From Psoroptes ovis (taxonomy: Eukaryota > Arthropoda > Arachnida > Sarcoptiformes > Psoroptidae), in the NCBI GenBank assembly GCA_002943765.1, contig PQWQ01000002.1, forward strand, positions 1 to 64,000: a stretch of 64,000 nt of DNA, given 5' to 3'. Below the pieces are notes generated by a model. It saw only the letters and a list, made by a program, of their open reading frames with translations, did not search any database and was not told the origin of the DNA. Shown here piece by piece: positions 1 through 12,900 of the stretch. The first letter of the stretch is position 1, and every line of letters begins with the position of its first letter. The translations under genes were made by a program, and so were the position numbers.

Positions 1-1848
1 AGCCTTAGATTTTTTCGATTTTTTCGAAAATTTCCACGTAGTATAGCCTTAGATTTTTTCGATTTTTTGAAAAATTTCCACGTAGTATAGCCTTAGATTT
101 TTTCGATTTTTTGAAAAATTTCATCGATGTATAGCCTTAGATTTTTTCCAATTTTTGAAAAATTTCATCGATGTATAGCCTTAGATTTTTTCGATTTTTA
201 GAAAAATTTTGGCGATGGATAGCCTTAGATTTTTTCGATTTTTTGAAAAATTTCCACGTAGTATAGCCTTAGATTTTTCGATTTTTTTGAAAATTTCCAC
301 GTAGTATAGCCTTAGATTTTTTCGATTTTTTCGAAAATTTCCACGTAGTATAGCCTTAGATTTTTTCGATTTTTGAAAAATTTCCACGTAGTATAGCCTT
401 AGATTTTTTCGATTTTTTCGAAAATTTCCACGTAGTATAGCCTTAGATTTTTTCGATTTTTTCTAAAATTTCCACGTAGTATAGCCTTAGATTTTTACGA
501 TTTTTTGAAAAATTTTGGCGATGGATAGCCTTAGATTTTTTCGATTTTTTGAAAAATTTTGACGATGGATAGTCTTAGATTTTTACGATTTTTTCGAAAA
601 TTTCCACGTAGTATAGCCTTAGATTTTTTCGATTTTTTCAAAAATTTCCACGTAGTATAGCCTTAGATTTTTACGATTTTTTGAAAAATTTTGGCGATGG
701 ATAGCCTTAGATTTTTTCGATTTTTTGAAAAATTTTGACGATGGATAGTCTTAGATTTTTTCGATTTTTTGAAAAATTTCATCGATGTTAGCCTTAGATT
801 TTTTCGATTTTTTCGAAAATTTCCACGTAGTATAGCCTTAGATTTTTACGATTTTTTGAAAAATTTTGGCGATGGATAGCCTTAGATTTTTTCGATTTTT
901 TGAAAAATTTTGACGATGGATAGTCTTAGATTTTTACGATTTTTTCGAAAATTTCCACGTAGTATAGCCTTAGATTTTTTCGATTTTTTGAAAAATTTCA
1001 TCGATGTATAGCCTTAGATTTTTTCCATTTTTTGAAAAATTTCATCGATGTATAGCCTTAGATTTTTTCCAATTTTTGAAAAATTTCATCGATGTATAGC
1101 CTTAGATTTTTTCGATTTTTAGAAAAATTTTGGCGATGGATAGCCTTAGATTTTTTCGATTTTTTGAAAAATTTCCACGTAGTATAGCCTTAGATTTTTT
1201 CGATTTTTTGAAAAATTTCCACGTAGTATAGCCTTAGATTTTTTCGATTTTTTCGAAAATTTCCACGTAGTATAGCCTTAGATTTTTTCGATTTTTTCAA
1301 AAATTTCCACGTAGTATAGCCTTAGATTTTTTCGATTTTTTCTAAAATTTCCACGTAGTATAGCCTTAGATTTTTTCGATTTTTTCTAAAATTTCCACGT
1401 AGTATAGCCTTAGATTTTTTCCATTTTTTGAAAAATTTTGACGATGGATAGCCTTAGATTTTTTCGATTTTTTCAAAAATTTCATCGATGGATAGCCTTA
1501 GATTTTTTCGATTTTTTGAAAAATTTTGGCGATGGATAGCCTTAGATTTTTTCCAATTTTTGAAAAATTTCATCGATGGATAGCCTTAGATTTTTTCGAT
1601 TTTTTCGAAAATTTCCACGTAGTATAGCCTTAGATTTTTTCGATTTTTTCAAAAATTTCATCGATGGATAGCCTTAGATTTTTTCGATTTTTTGAAAAAT
1701 TTTGGCGATGGATAGCCTTAGATTTTTTCCAATTTTTGAAAAATTTCATCGATGGATAGCCTTAGATTTTTTCGATTTTTTCGAAAATTTCCACGTAGTA
1801 TAGCCTTAGATTTTTTCGATTTTTTGAAAAATTTCCAAAGACTATAGC
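1..1848. repeat. 41-bp minisatellite array, open at left edge
   Basis: About 45 head-to-tail units of roughly 41 bp run from the first base to about 1848, so the array continues outside the window. Each unit starts with tagccttagattttttcgat and ends in one of four cassettes: ccacgtagta, catcgatgta (or gga), ggcgatgga, or gacgatgga. Cassette order recurs in blocks, which suggests duplication of multi-unit segments. The last unit decays at 1830-1863. The open frame through it on the minus strand follows from a period near a multiple of three and is not a gene. Confidence 0.95.
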
Positions 1849-1863
1849 CTTTTTCCATTTTTT

Positions 1864-2624
1864 CAGACTATTATAACAAAAAGAAAAAAAAAGTTCAACA
1901 TCATGACACATATATATTGGCATGTACGATGGCAATTGTGAATGAATGTAAACCAGAATAATAAACAAAAAAATTACCAGACCGAATAATTTCATTTTAT
2001 TTTAATTTTTTTTGGTTGTTTTGCAGCCATTCATTCATTTATTTCTACTTATTTCAACTGGTTTCACCTACTGGTTTCATTCAAAGTTATTCATATTCAA
2101 ATTTCAAGCTTTCAACTCTTCTACTCATAGTCAGCTTCATTTCAAATTTTAATTTGAAATTTTGAAAATTTCTTTTCAAAAACTTATTTCATTCAATAAA
2201 TGAGATTCAACCCAAGACCTCATACCTCATATATCACATACACTCACACACAGATAGACACAATCTAACATTTGAAATTTTGTGATCATAAAACTTTTAT
2301 TTCATTGTTATTTTTCGTCTTTCTTTATTTCGTCTTTGAGATGAATAACAATGAAATAATTCAAAGGTATAAGGTATTCAAAGGTATGAGGTATTCAAAT
2401 GCATTTATACACACAAAACTTGATGACACCTTGATCTATTTCGTTTGGAAAAATGGAAAAAGAAGAAGAAAGAATGGTTACCATCCTTTTATTTTGTTTT
2501 ATTTTTGGTATCTTTTTTCATTCAAAGCTTTAAAAGATGTTGATTATTACATCGAGACACATTTTTTCAAAAAAAAAAAAAAAAAAAAAAAAAATGTGAT
2601 GAGTACATTTTCGAAAACAAAATA
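1864..2624. other. AT-rich intergenic, no gene seen
   Basis: Between the minisatellite and the first MITE I see only simple AT-rich sequence and an A-run at about 2570-2594. Open frames here lack start context, splice sites and recognisable protein. Confidence 0.5.
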
Positions 2625-2705
2625 TTATGTTGTCCAAAAAGTTCATTCGGCTTAATCAATAGAGTTTTCACATGAAAATCGGCAAGAACTTTCTGGACAA
2701 CCTAA
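2625..2705. mobile_element. Mariner-type MITE, subfamily I (copy 1)
   Basis: An 81-bp element with degenerate mariner-like ends: left ttatgttgtcc, right ggacaacctaa. The interior is the subfamily I type (ttcggcttaatcaatagag, then a catgaaaatcggc arm). TA precedes the left end but the right flank is TT, so one target-site copy has decayed. Confidence 0.8.
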
Positions 2706-3030
2706 TTGAAAAAAATTTTAAAATTGGCCAAATTCATTGTGGCGTAAAGTTTTTTTTTCAAAGTATTCAACGAATCTCATCAATCCATTCATTTATCACC
2801 ATCTTTATCTTCAGATATGTTTCGCAGATCATAGATACAGACAAAAGAATTGATTACAGCAGCAGCAGCTCCCACGCTAGTTTTGTTCTTTGGTTAAGTT
2901 GCAAGTCGAATTTGAAATCGTTTCATTGTTTCTTCTTTGTCGATAGCAGAACACTGCAAGACTATACATTGATTGAAATTTCAAAAATTCTGAAATTTGA
3001 AATTTCAAAAAATTTTGACATTTGTACTGA

Positions 3031-3111
3031 TTAGGTTTGCGCGAAAAGTTCTAGCCGATTTTCATAAGCAACTCTATTGATTAAGCCGAATGAACTTTTC
3101 GGACAACCTAA
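3031..3111. mobile_element. Mariner-type MITE, subfamily I, reversed (copy 2)
   Basis: An 81-bp element with ttaggtttgcgcg at the left and cggacaacctaa at the right. Its interior is the reverse complement of copy 1, so it lies in the opposite orientation. The left arm carries an extra gcg and is the more diverged side. Confidence 0.8.
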
Positions 3112-4109
3112 TCGTACTAATAATTATCATGATTATGATGTATCAATCTGAAAAATTATCATTTGAATTCGAAGGAATCATTAATGATTAATTAATTAAA
3201 GCTAAGAATATGAAATTTCTTTGAATTTTCTGCTGATCAAAAGCAGATAAGCCGAGTTTCTTTCACATTTTTTACACTGATGATGACGACAATCGATTCA
3301 TTCGTGTGTTTCGTTTCAATTTGCTTACCCAATGTACTCAGGTTGTAATCTTTTGATGCCATTTTAGCGATTAGCACCTTGATTTTTTCAAAAACAAAAA
3401 TAAGTTGATGAATGAATGAATTCATAGAAATGTTTGATGCACAATTTTTTTGTTGATGGCATTTGTTGCTATTCACAACTAACAAATAAATAAATAAACA
3501 GGTAATACCCTATTAAATTCATTTTTTTTTTCATTTTTTCTTTTTCTCAAGTTCAAATCAATCCATCAAAATTTCGTAAAATTGCGAATTCAATAAATGC
3601 TTTTTTCTTATTTCATATACATTTTTGGATTTAATTATATTTTCACCGAAGATTATTACTTCAAGAAATGACCAGTGAAATGAAAGCAAGACGAAATGAC
3701 CAACCAGCGAAATGAAAGCAATTCTTCGATGTAATTTCACTGATAAAAAACAATGGTTTTTGTCCATTTTTCTATTCTGATTTTTCTTTTGGATTTCAAA
3801 TACTTTCGAAATCCATGAACGACTTTCACATTTTTCAACAATTTTCTTTGAACAATTACAGAGTCTTATACCTGTTTTTGTAGGTTAAACAACAGCAAAC
3901 AAACAAACAATAATATCATCATTATTATCATTTTATTCGTTTCACCTGGGCGCCTTTTGGCTTTATTTTAAGTGTATTTTTTAATGAAAAAATACAATCG
4001 AAATTTTTGGACGTATGTTTGAATATTTGCCGCCCGAACAAACGAGAAAAATAATGCTGCCAGAATACTACGAAAATAAATGAATGAATCGTTTGTAGAC
4101 ATTATTGTA

Positions 4110-4190
4110 TTAGGTTGTCCAAAAAGTTCATTCGGCTTAAACCGATAGAGTTGCTCATGAAAATCGACCAAAACTTTCCGGACAGCCTAA
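4110..4190. mobile_element. Mariner-type MITE, subfamily I (copy 3)
   Basis: An 81-bp element from ttaggttgtcc to ggacagcctaa, preceded by TA. The interior matches the other subfamily I copies with a few substitutions (accgatagag in place of atcaatagag). Confidence 0.85.
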
Positions 4191-4588
4191 TTGAAAAAAA
4201 TTGAAACACGAAAACCCATTATCACATTATATCGAATTGAATTATTATTATTATTATTCTCTCATTTTTCTAGCCATCTATTCATTGTGAATTCATTTTT
4301 GAAAAATGAAAAAAATTTAAAATTTAAATTCTCTTGAAAAGAATTGAAATTTTTAAAAATTTTAAAACCAGAAATTCATCGAAACGTTTCTTGGACAATG
4401 ATTGTTGTTGCTGCTGCTTGTTGTTGTTGTCGATGTATAATTTGAATTTTGAAAAAATGAAAATGTCGACAAATGGATGATGATGATTGTAATTATTATT
4501 ATTTGAATGGAAAACTTTTGAATTGAATGATGAAAATGATTTGAAAATGACTTGAAAATAACAAAACAATTGAATGAACTCGAAAATA

Positions 4589-4667
4589 TTAGGTTGTACC
4601 ATAAGTTCTTGCCGTTTTTTGATTTTTTTTCATTCGAAAAACGGCAAGAACTTATGGGACAACTTAA
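4589..4667. mobile_element. Mariner-type MITE, subfamily III hairpin (copy 4)
   Basis: A 79-bp near-perfect foldback flanked by TA on both sides. The arm runs from ttaggttgtaccataag through cttgccgttttt and is mirrored by cggcaagaacttatggga on the right. The two arms leave only a short central loop, so a transcript would form a pre-miRNA-like hairpin. Confidence 0.9.
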
Positions 4668-4990
4668 TATTCAAAAAAAATGACAGCCAATTTGTCCTTG
4701 AATTTCGGGTTGAAGGAAAAATTATATAAAATTCTTCATTTATTCATTTTTTCTGGCTACCAAACAAACAATTCGACCAGAAATTTTCATTTGCTTTGTT
4801 TGTTTTGTTTTGTTTATTTGAATAAATAATCATTGATTGTTTAAAATGTTATTCAATTCAAAATATTCAAAATACATTCATTCATTAAGTTGAATAGATG
4901 TGCAATAGCTTTGGATGAAAGCCTTTGAATAAAAGGTTTTATTTTTGATAAATGAATAAATGAATGAATGAAATGTTTATTTTTTTTAAT

Positions 4991-5070
4991 TTTGGTTGTC
5001 CGAAAAGTTCATTCGGCTTAATCAATAGAGTTGCTCATGAAAATCGGCAAGAACTTTTCGGACAACTTAA
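4991..5070. mobile_element. Mariner-type MITE, subfamily I (copy 5)
   Basis: An 80-bp element from tttggttgtccg to cggacaacttaa, followed by TA. It is one of the cleanest subfamily I copies, with ttcggcttaatcaatagag, a ttgctcatgaaaatcggc arm and intact terminal gttgtccgaaaag repeats. Confidence 0.85.
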
Positions 5071-5363
5071 TAATTTGATGGCAAATATTTAGAAATAGGT
5101 AAATGTCTATTAGGTTTCAAACCACCATTATTACATTTTATTTATTTATATTTATTTTCATCGATTCATTCATTGATATTTTGAATATTGTCATTACCAT
5201 TCATTCATTTATTTATTATCATTTTTAACAAATTACCAATACAAACACACACACACACATAGACACAAACAGATACAATAAAAACATTTGACATTATTAA
5301 CCGACAAACCAAATGACACACATTTTTTCTGCTACTTCTGTATATTCATAAAGTATTATTTGA

Positions 5364-5458
5364 TTAGGTTGCCCTGAAAGTTATTCCGGACAGTTTTGGC
5401 CGATTTTCATGTGCAATTCTCGATTGATTAAGCCGAATGAACTTTTCGGACATTTTAA
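5364..5458. mobile_element. Mariner-type MITE, subfamily I, expanded (copy 6)
   Basis: About 95 bp, longer than the 80-bp norm. The left arm reads ttaggttgccctgaaag and then contains an extra segment with a second cggacag. The interior is in reversed orientation like copy 2. The right end is eroded to ggacattttaa. Confidence 0.7.
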
Positions 5459-6103
5459 ATATTTTAAAAAAATAAAATAATGTCAATGATGATAAAATAG
5501 TATGAATAATAATGATAATAATAATAACGAAAAATTCAACATTAATATTTCGATATTGAATTTTGAATCGAAATTAATGTATTCATTTTCAGTTTATGTT
5601 TATTGCTTTTTCAAATTTCACACTTGAATCAATTACAATTTTACAAAAAAAAATAATATATTTTTTGAAAATTGAAATGATTAAATTTGAAATGGAAAAA
5701 GATCCAAGGTCTTAATTATCCTGGTTATTTGCAAATAATTATATTTTTGAAAATAATTTTATTGTTTATTGCTGAGAAACAATAGTTACAACAACAATTT
5801 TAATTGTTTATATTTATTTGAATTTGTTATAAACATCAAACCAAAACAATAGCCTTAAAAGCATCAACAATTTTTTGAAATGAAATTGTCCATTTTTTAT
5901 AACATTGATATTAATGGGTAAAATAAAGGTATTTTCTGAAGTATTTCGTACTTGTTTATTTCAGCGAAATTTTCGCTGAAAATTTTCATTTACGTCCACA
6001 CTTTTCAAAATAAATAAATTTAAATAATCATAAAACATAAATTGACAGGAGAAAATTATTTTCGAAAAAAAATAAAATCATTTTCTTTGCTTACAGTTAA
6101 TTA

Positions 6104-6183
6104 TTAGGTTGTCCGAAAAGTTCTTGCCGATTTTCTCATGATTTCTTACCGAATAATCGACAGAAACTTTTTGGACAACTTAA
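6104..6183. mobile_element. Mariner-type MITE, subfamily II (copy 7)
   Basis: An 80-bp element, TA-flanked on both sides. The left arm is ttaggttgtccgaaaag with ttcttgccgattttct; the right arm carries aatcgacagaaac and ends ggacaacttaa. This cttgccgattt / tcgacagaaac pairing defines subfamily II. Confidence 0.9.
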
Positions 6184-6790
6184 TATTTAAATGACAGATT
6201 TAGAAAGAAAATGAAATAATACTTATTTTAATAAGTCAAAGATACGAAAATCATTTGAAAATTCTTGGAATTTCGGATGAAATGATAATTTCTTTCACGC
6301 ACCAAACATTAACTGGACAAATGCTAAAGCATTTTTGCGACCCAAATACATTTGGAAAATTTGTAAAAGGCATAAATGGATGGAAATAAAGAAAAAATCC
6401 AGATTAAAGATGATTTTTTTATCCCATTTTCTTTGAATATTTCGGAATACAAATGAATACTTTGAAAATGGGAACAAATGATTTTAAAAAAAAGACCACA
6501 TGCAAAAATCAAATACATTCACAGATGGTAAATGTTTGGAAATTATTCAATGAATGAATGAATGGGATGAATGAAATGAAATTGTACCTAAAAAAAAATT
6601 CATAAAGAAATACAGCAAAAACAGTTTACAGTTTTAATCTTTTTAATATCAAACAAAAATAAAACCATTGTGGCCATTTTTATTATTTTTATTGTTAGCC
6701 ATTATCAATATTATTATCATTATCATCATTTGCAACAATTGTGTTAATGTTTTTTTCAATTTGGAAATGAAATTATTTGAAAAAAAAATA

Positions 6791-6870
6791 TTGAGTTGTC
6801 CGAAAAGTTCTTGCCGATTTTTATGGGCAACTCTATTCGATTAAGCGATATGAACTTTTCGGACAACTTT
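6791..6870. mobile_element. Mariner-type MITE, I/II mosaic (copy 8)
   Basis: About 80 bp after TA, starting ttgagttgtccg. The left arm is of subfamily II type (ttcttgccgattt) but the right half is subfamily I reversed (ctctattcgattaag). The right end is frayed (acaactttttaa). Confidence 0.75.
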
Positions 6871-8232
6871 TTAAATGAATAAATAAATAAACAAATCGAA
6901 ACAATGAAATCTCTAAATTGATTGAGATATTTTCAATAGTATTTAAGTAATTGTTTTGAATGTAACATATGCAATCAATGTTCATTGCCATTTAAACGAT
7001 GACGATCATCACATCATCGATCAAATCAATTCATTCATTTATTCTATCAAATGATGAAATTCAAGTAATCAACCCTTTTTGAAATCATTTGATTGTAGAA
7101 TTCAATGTGTTTTTCAAATCAATTTCATTTATATTTTTTCGTATTTTACCTTAAAAACTTTAAAAACTACCCACAATCAATCAATGAATGAATGATGCAT
7201 GCATGCAGCTGCCTACATGAATTTATTGCGCGTATTTCATTTCTTTTCTCGATTTCAAATCATCAAAATTTGAAAAATTCACCCTCGGCCGTTCTTGTCA
7301 TTTGCCGAAGATGTTTGGTAAGCAGCGAGACTGAAAGGTATGAAAACATTTGAAATGATTATTTTCAATTTTCAAAAATATTTTTGAATAAAAACAAATT
7401 CATTTTGAATTAAAATAATTAATTTCAAATCGAATTACCACATGCTTTAGATAAGCTTTCATATGATTCTCTTGTACTTGTCATTTTTTTTGTGAAATCA
7501 ACAAAAATAGAAAAAATTTTTTCCCCCCTTTTACACCTTTGAAATAAAGAAACAAAACAAACGAATAAAAATACTTATTATTTATAAAACAAATATTCAA
7601 AGTTTAAGCTATTTTAAAAATTTGACAACTGTCAAACTAGAAATTTTTATTAGAAAAAATTATCGAAAAACAACGTATAAACTCTCTTTGAAGAAAATGG
7701 GAAAAATATCGTCATACGATGATAGTCATGACAATCTAAGAAAAAATGTATAAACGATTTGATGAATGTTTGAATAAACGAAAACGGAATGATGAACAAC
7801 GAAAATAATCGACAAAATATCACCAAAAAAAAAAAAAAATCACGGGACCTAAATTAAGAAAAACCTAAATTTAGTTCAAATCAATTTTCCTCATTCCTTG
7901 AAAAAACATCATCATCAAATATACGAAGAAAACAAAGTAAAAACACACATTTTTCCGATAACAAATGTGAAATCATAAATAAGGGCCATGATTCTACCAT
8001 GAGTTATAGCCCGCACATACACTGTTGATCAACGATTGATGTAAATACAGAAGAAGGAGGAGGAGAAGGAGGAAAAATCTGCGAAATTTGAAAATTGCAC
8101 CTAAAACAAATCGAAAACAAATTCAAAAATTTTAATTCCGCAATTTTTTTCCGAGAAATTCGTGAAAAATAAAATATTAGTAAATAATAAGGGTAAAAAT
8201 GATTAATTTAAATATATTTCATTTCTTTGAGG

Positions 8233-8260
8233 TTAAATCTACGGTTTTACGTAGATTTAA
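8233..8260. other. Isolated perfect 11-bp inverted repeat
   Basis: The arms ttaaatctacg (8233-8243) and cgtagatttaa (8250-8260) pair perfectly around a 6-nt loop. No gene or mobile-element end is adjacent. It could be a chance hairpin in AT-rich DNA. Confidence 0.6.
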
Positions 8261-9061
8261 AAATCACACACAGAACTATAGTCTTATTGTGATTAACTGA
8301 GCTTAAACGTCAAAACTACAGAATCGCATTGAAAAAAATGAAAATATTTAAATAAAAATCAATGTCAAGATCATTAGTCGTTGAGGTGGTGAGAAAAAAG
8401 CTAAATGAGTGAAAAGCAATGAAATGAATACGTTTGTCGAAAATTAATGATCACGATTCCGGATAATCCATTTTAAGGGGAACTGATCTAAGATTTAATA
8501 TACGCGTATATTTTTCAATACGTTAAATCACTCAACAGGTTCCTCTTTGGCGGTAGTCAACATTCGATATAAATCGAGTGAATTTGACGAATAATAAAAG
8601 TCAATTTGGTTCAAATATAATGGAGGGAATCGCAAATGAAATAATTGAAATGTCAGTACAAAAAACAATGATGAAATTTAGAAAAATTGAATGATTTGAA
8701 TTATGAATATATAATAAATGATAATTATTAATGTGTATTAATATGTGTGTGTATTGTAACAATATTAAACGATATATTATTATTATTATTATTATGTCTT
8801 AAAGATGATTACAATTTATAAGAAATAGAAAATTGCCAATTTTCATCTTAAGATGAAAAATGAAAATGAAATACATTCAAAGATGATTGAATTCAAAAAA
8901 AATAGTATTTGATATATCAAATCATTAAAACAAACGACAAACAATATATTTTTACGTATATACGAACGACAAAAAACGTGAAAAATGACATTCGACTAAA
9001 CTGAATGTGTTTTTTTAAATTAAATGTGTAAGATGTGCAGATTTTAATTGAATACATATTA

Positions 9062-9141
9062 TTAGGTTGTCCGAAAAGTTCATTCGGCTTAATCAATAGA
9101 GTCGTTAATGAAAATCGGCCAAAACTTTTCGGACAGCTTAA
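9062..9141. mobile_element. Mariner-type MITE, subfamily I (copy 9)
   Basis: An 80-bp element with TA on both sides, from ttaggttgtccg to cggacagcttaa. The interior is canonical subfamily I with ttcggcttaatcaatagag. Confidence 0.9.
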
Positions 9142-9582
9142 TATTATTTTAGCATCTTCTATTTCTTCAAAGCACATGAATGATTTATTTTTGAGAAAAA
9201 TATTATTATTATTATTATTATTATTAATGTCTATTTAAGTTAAGATTATAATACATACAAATACAATACATACCACACACATAACAAACAAATATATAAA
9301 ACCTTGACCTTCAAATATATAAATAAATAACAATATGATTTTTTCATTTCATTTTGTGAAATGATAATCATTGGTAATCATTATTATAATGATGATGATT
9401 TAATGATTGCTTTTCGTTTTACCATCACTTTCAATGTATTTCGTTCAGTGCGAATTACTTTCTCGAAGAAATCTCTCTCTCCTACCCCACATTGAACAGG
9501 ATTGAAATATGGTAGATTTCAGAAGAAGAACAAGACATACAAAAAGCGTCATTGATTCGTAACACAGACACTGTAATAACTA

Positions 9583-9666
9583 TTAGATTGTCCAGAAAGT
9601 TTTGGCCGATTTTTTCGATGAACAACTCTATTCGATTAAGCCGGATGAACTTTTCGGACAACCTTA
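9583..9666. mobile_element. Mariner-type MITE, subfamily I reversed (copy 10)
   Basis: An 84-bp element flanked by TA on both sides, from ttagattgtccagaaag to cggacaacctta. The interior is reversed subfamily I (ctctattcgattaagccgg). The small length increase lies in the central spacer. Confidence 0.85.
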
Positions 9667-9894
9667 TAACTACAATTTACAACAACAACAATTACAACCA
9701 TGTCCAAAATACAATTATGAAAAATGATATTTTTCACCAGAAGAAACTAAATTTCAAAAAATAAAACTTCACGAAATTATTATTTCGATTACGATTATGA
9801 AATGTTATTAATAATAACCATGATTATTATCATCATCAAAAGAAAATGATGATAATGGTAATTATCATCATTTATAATGGTCTTTTTGGTATTT

Positions 9895-9974
9895 TTTGGT
9901 TGTCCGATAAATTCTTGTCGATTTTTTCATAATTTCCTATGATATAACCGACAGAAACTTTTCGGACAACCTAA
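9895..9974. mobile_element. Mariner-type MITE, subfamily II (copy 11)
   Basis: An 80-bp element from tttggttgtccgataa to cggacaacctaa, followed by TA. The interior matches subfamily II (ataatttcctatgatataac, then cgacagaaac). Confidence 0.85.
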
Positions 9975-12900
9975 TAATAATTGTTATTTTTCTGTTGCTG
10001 TTTTCATTTGCAGCTTTTTCAAAGCTTTAGTCTTTTGTCTACTCATGTGATGATGATCTGAAATCATCTTTTCTGGAAAAAATTCATGAAATCGACCATT
10101 TTCTTTCATGTACACAACAACACATTCATGGACTTGAATTTCTCTTCTTATTTTTGAATGAAAAGAAAACCCGAAACCTTCGAGCGTATATTCTTTGAAA
10201 TGGAATTAAAACTCAAAGAAAGTTTCGAGAAATAAGCCAAATGTCAAGCTGAAATTAAGCGTAGCCAACCAACGAAAGCAAAAAAAACCAGCTCGACTAG
10301 GCTTGGCTTGGCTTTGATCATTGTTTAGAATCGAAATTCAATTCATCTTTTCAATTTCATTCTTTGATTGCCAAGATTTCACCACACATAATCTTCTTAA
10401 AATCGTGCAACACCAACAGCAGCAACAGCAACAGCAACAAATGCAATCGAGACTAACATCAATTGTGTGTGTGTGTGTGTGTGGCTATAACATTGACATG
10501 GCTAATATTGAAAAGGAATTACAAAGAAAATCATTTTTTCATTTCTTGAATTGAAACAACTTCTTGGCTTGATGTGTGTATGTGTTCGAGCATATTGCAT
10601 TATTTTCATTCAATAATATCTGACTTCAAGGTTTTAAGTTCTGGTTTTAGGTGTATATTGTCGATTCGATTCATTATTTAGGAATATTACAAGGTGTCTA
10701 CCTGTGTAAATTGAATAATTTTTGATCAAGAATTCAATCAAGTATGATTGCTACAATCGGAAACTTCGATAATGGAAAAAATACACCTGGAAAATGACGG
10801 TTTTACAACAGCTAGTACAAGTTACTAGTAATAAATGTAATGGAAACAAGTACAAGAAAGTGAAGCAAGAATATACAAAAGTCAAGCATTCATTCAGAGA
10901 AAATATATTGAAATAAAACAATATTTGAATCAATGGAATTTCATTCAAATTTTTCTTTTTCAAAATTCAAAGATTACTTTGTCTTAAATTGCTGATAATA
11001 ATGATTTCTGTCATTTTCGATTCAATATGAATTACTTGTAATTGTAATTCTTGATAATTTTAAAATTTTTAATGGAAAAATACTTTTAATTTCATTTCGA
11101 TTATTTTTGAGGAAGAAATTTTCATTGATTTCTTCAAATATTTGATTCAATTTCATTTAATTTCATTCAAATCATTCAAATCATTCAATAATTATCATCA
11201 TTATCATCATAATCATTTAAGAAAATATTTTCAAAAACAGAAAATTCAAAGATATTTCCATTTTGATGACGATTTACGAATCGAAATTGAATGTTTGTGC
11301 CTTTCATTTTTTGAAAAAATAAGAAATTAATAAACATTCAAAAATCACATATAAATAATGATAAGAATTAATGGAAAATGAAATGAAATAAACTTGTTTT
11401 TTCTTTGATTTTTCAAAATCAAATTTTAGCCGAATTAAATACGTACAATACAATCACAAACACATATACAGATATATTCACAAATACATTCAAATACATT
11501 GATATCATCACTTAAATTATTAATATATTTTTGATTAAAAATGAATGTGGAAAAATCAATTGAATTCAAATAAATACAAATACACAAAATTCAAATTCAA
11601 AACTTTATAAAATTGAAATGAATAAAATTGAAATGAAAGTATCATCCTGGTTTTTCCATACAAACAACTGAATATTACAAACTCAAAATCAAATAATCAA
11701 TCAATCAAATCAATCAACCAATCATAATATTCAATATCAATCAATCAATCAATCGCTCAAATGGTATCATACTTTTCTCGTTTTTTTCATTGAAAATGAA
11801 TGAAAATTGATTATAATATAAAATCGATTGAAATATATTTTGAATGTTTACATCGGTGTTTGTGTATGAGTGTGCTGATCATTGATATTTCAATCATTTT
11901 AAAAATGATATAATCGATTCAAACAATCATACATTCAAATTACTGTACACAATTGGCTTGAAATCATTCCAAGAAACGACCCTTGTCATCATCAATGATG
12001 AATAATTTAGGAATTCATGAGATTCAAAGGATAATCAATCAAGTTAGGGCTAGATTCTTGAAATTTAGACTCATTTGTAGCCAAAATATTTGTCATTTTA
12101 TGACCCTAATGTCAATTGTGACAATTAAAACAATTGAAAAATGTGAAAAATAATAATCAAACATAGACAATATTTATTATTGTTTGTCGCTATTTATTTT
12201 GGTTGATGCTAAAAGTATACAATATAAATTTCTTATCAATCAACACACAATTAATTTTTGGCTAAATAATAAATTGTAATAAATCGAAAAAATAATAACA
12301 AAGTTTCAAACAAATAAAACAAATGAAATTATTTCCTGATTTATGATTTATCAATCAAATGTATCAATTTATTTATTTAATATTTTAAAATATTGTAAAA
12401 CCTGACGAAACATTTTTTCACATTTAGACTCGTTTAAAAGGTACTAAAACCTTAAGATTATAAGGTAATAGATAAGAAATTGCACAGAAATAGATGTGAT
12501 AATCTTAATAAAAAAAAATTTCTGTCACATTTAAAACCTTATAGAAAAACAACTGCCATTGTTTATTATTTATTTACTTTTCTTCATTGAAAAAATTTCA
12601 AACATTTTAATAAATAAATCAATTTTGGAATGAAAAAATAAAATAAAATTTCTTGGAAATCAAACACTGAATTCAAGTGAAACAATTAAACATTTATCAT
12701 TCATTCATCAATTTGAATGATTATCATCTGTTTTATCTTCTGTTGAAAGATTGCATTTTAATTCGGTATCATTGATTGATTTATTTCTGTTACAACAATA
12801 TCAATCAAACATTACAATGATTTTAAGGAGAACAAAACTTGGAATTGAAGAATAAATAGTAAAAACAAAGGACAACCGTACTTATTACATTCAAATAACG

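Noticed and set aside
1..1848. CRISPR-like regular repeat array
   Set aside because: Repeats are contiguous with no unique spacers, and the window is eukaryotic.
181..1995. Minus-strand frames of Lys/Asn-rich repeated peptide in the minisatellite
   Set aside because: They are a direct result of the 41-bp tandem repeat, have no start or splice context, and shift frame wherever unit length changes.
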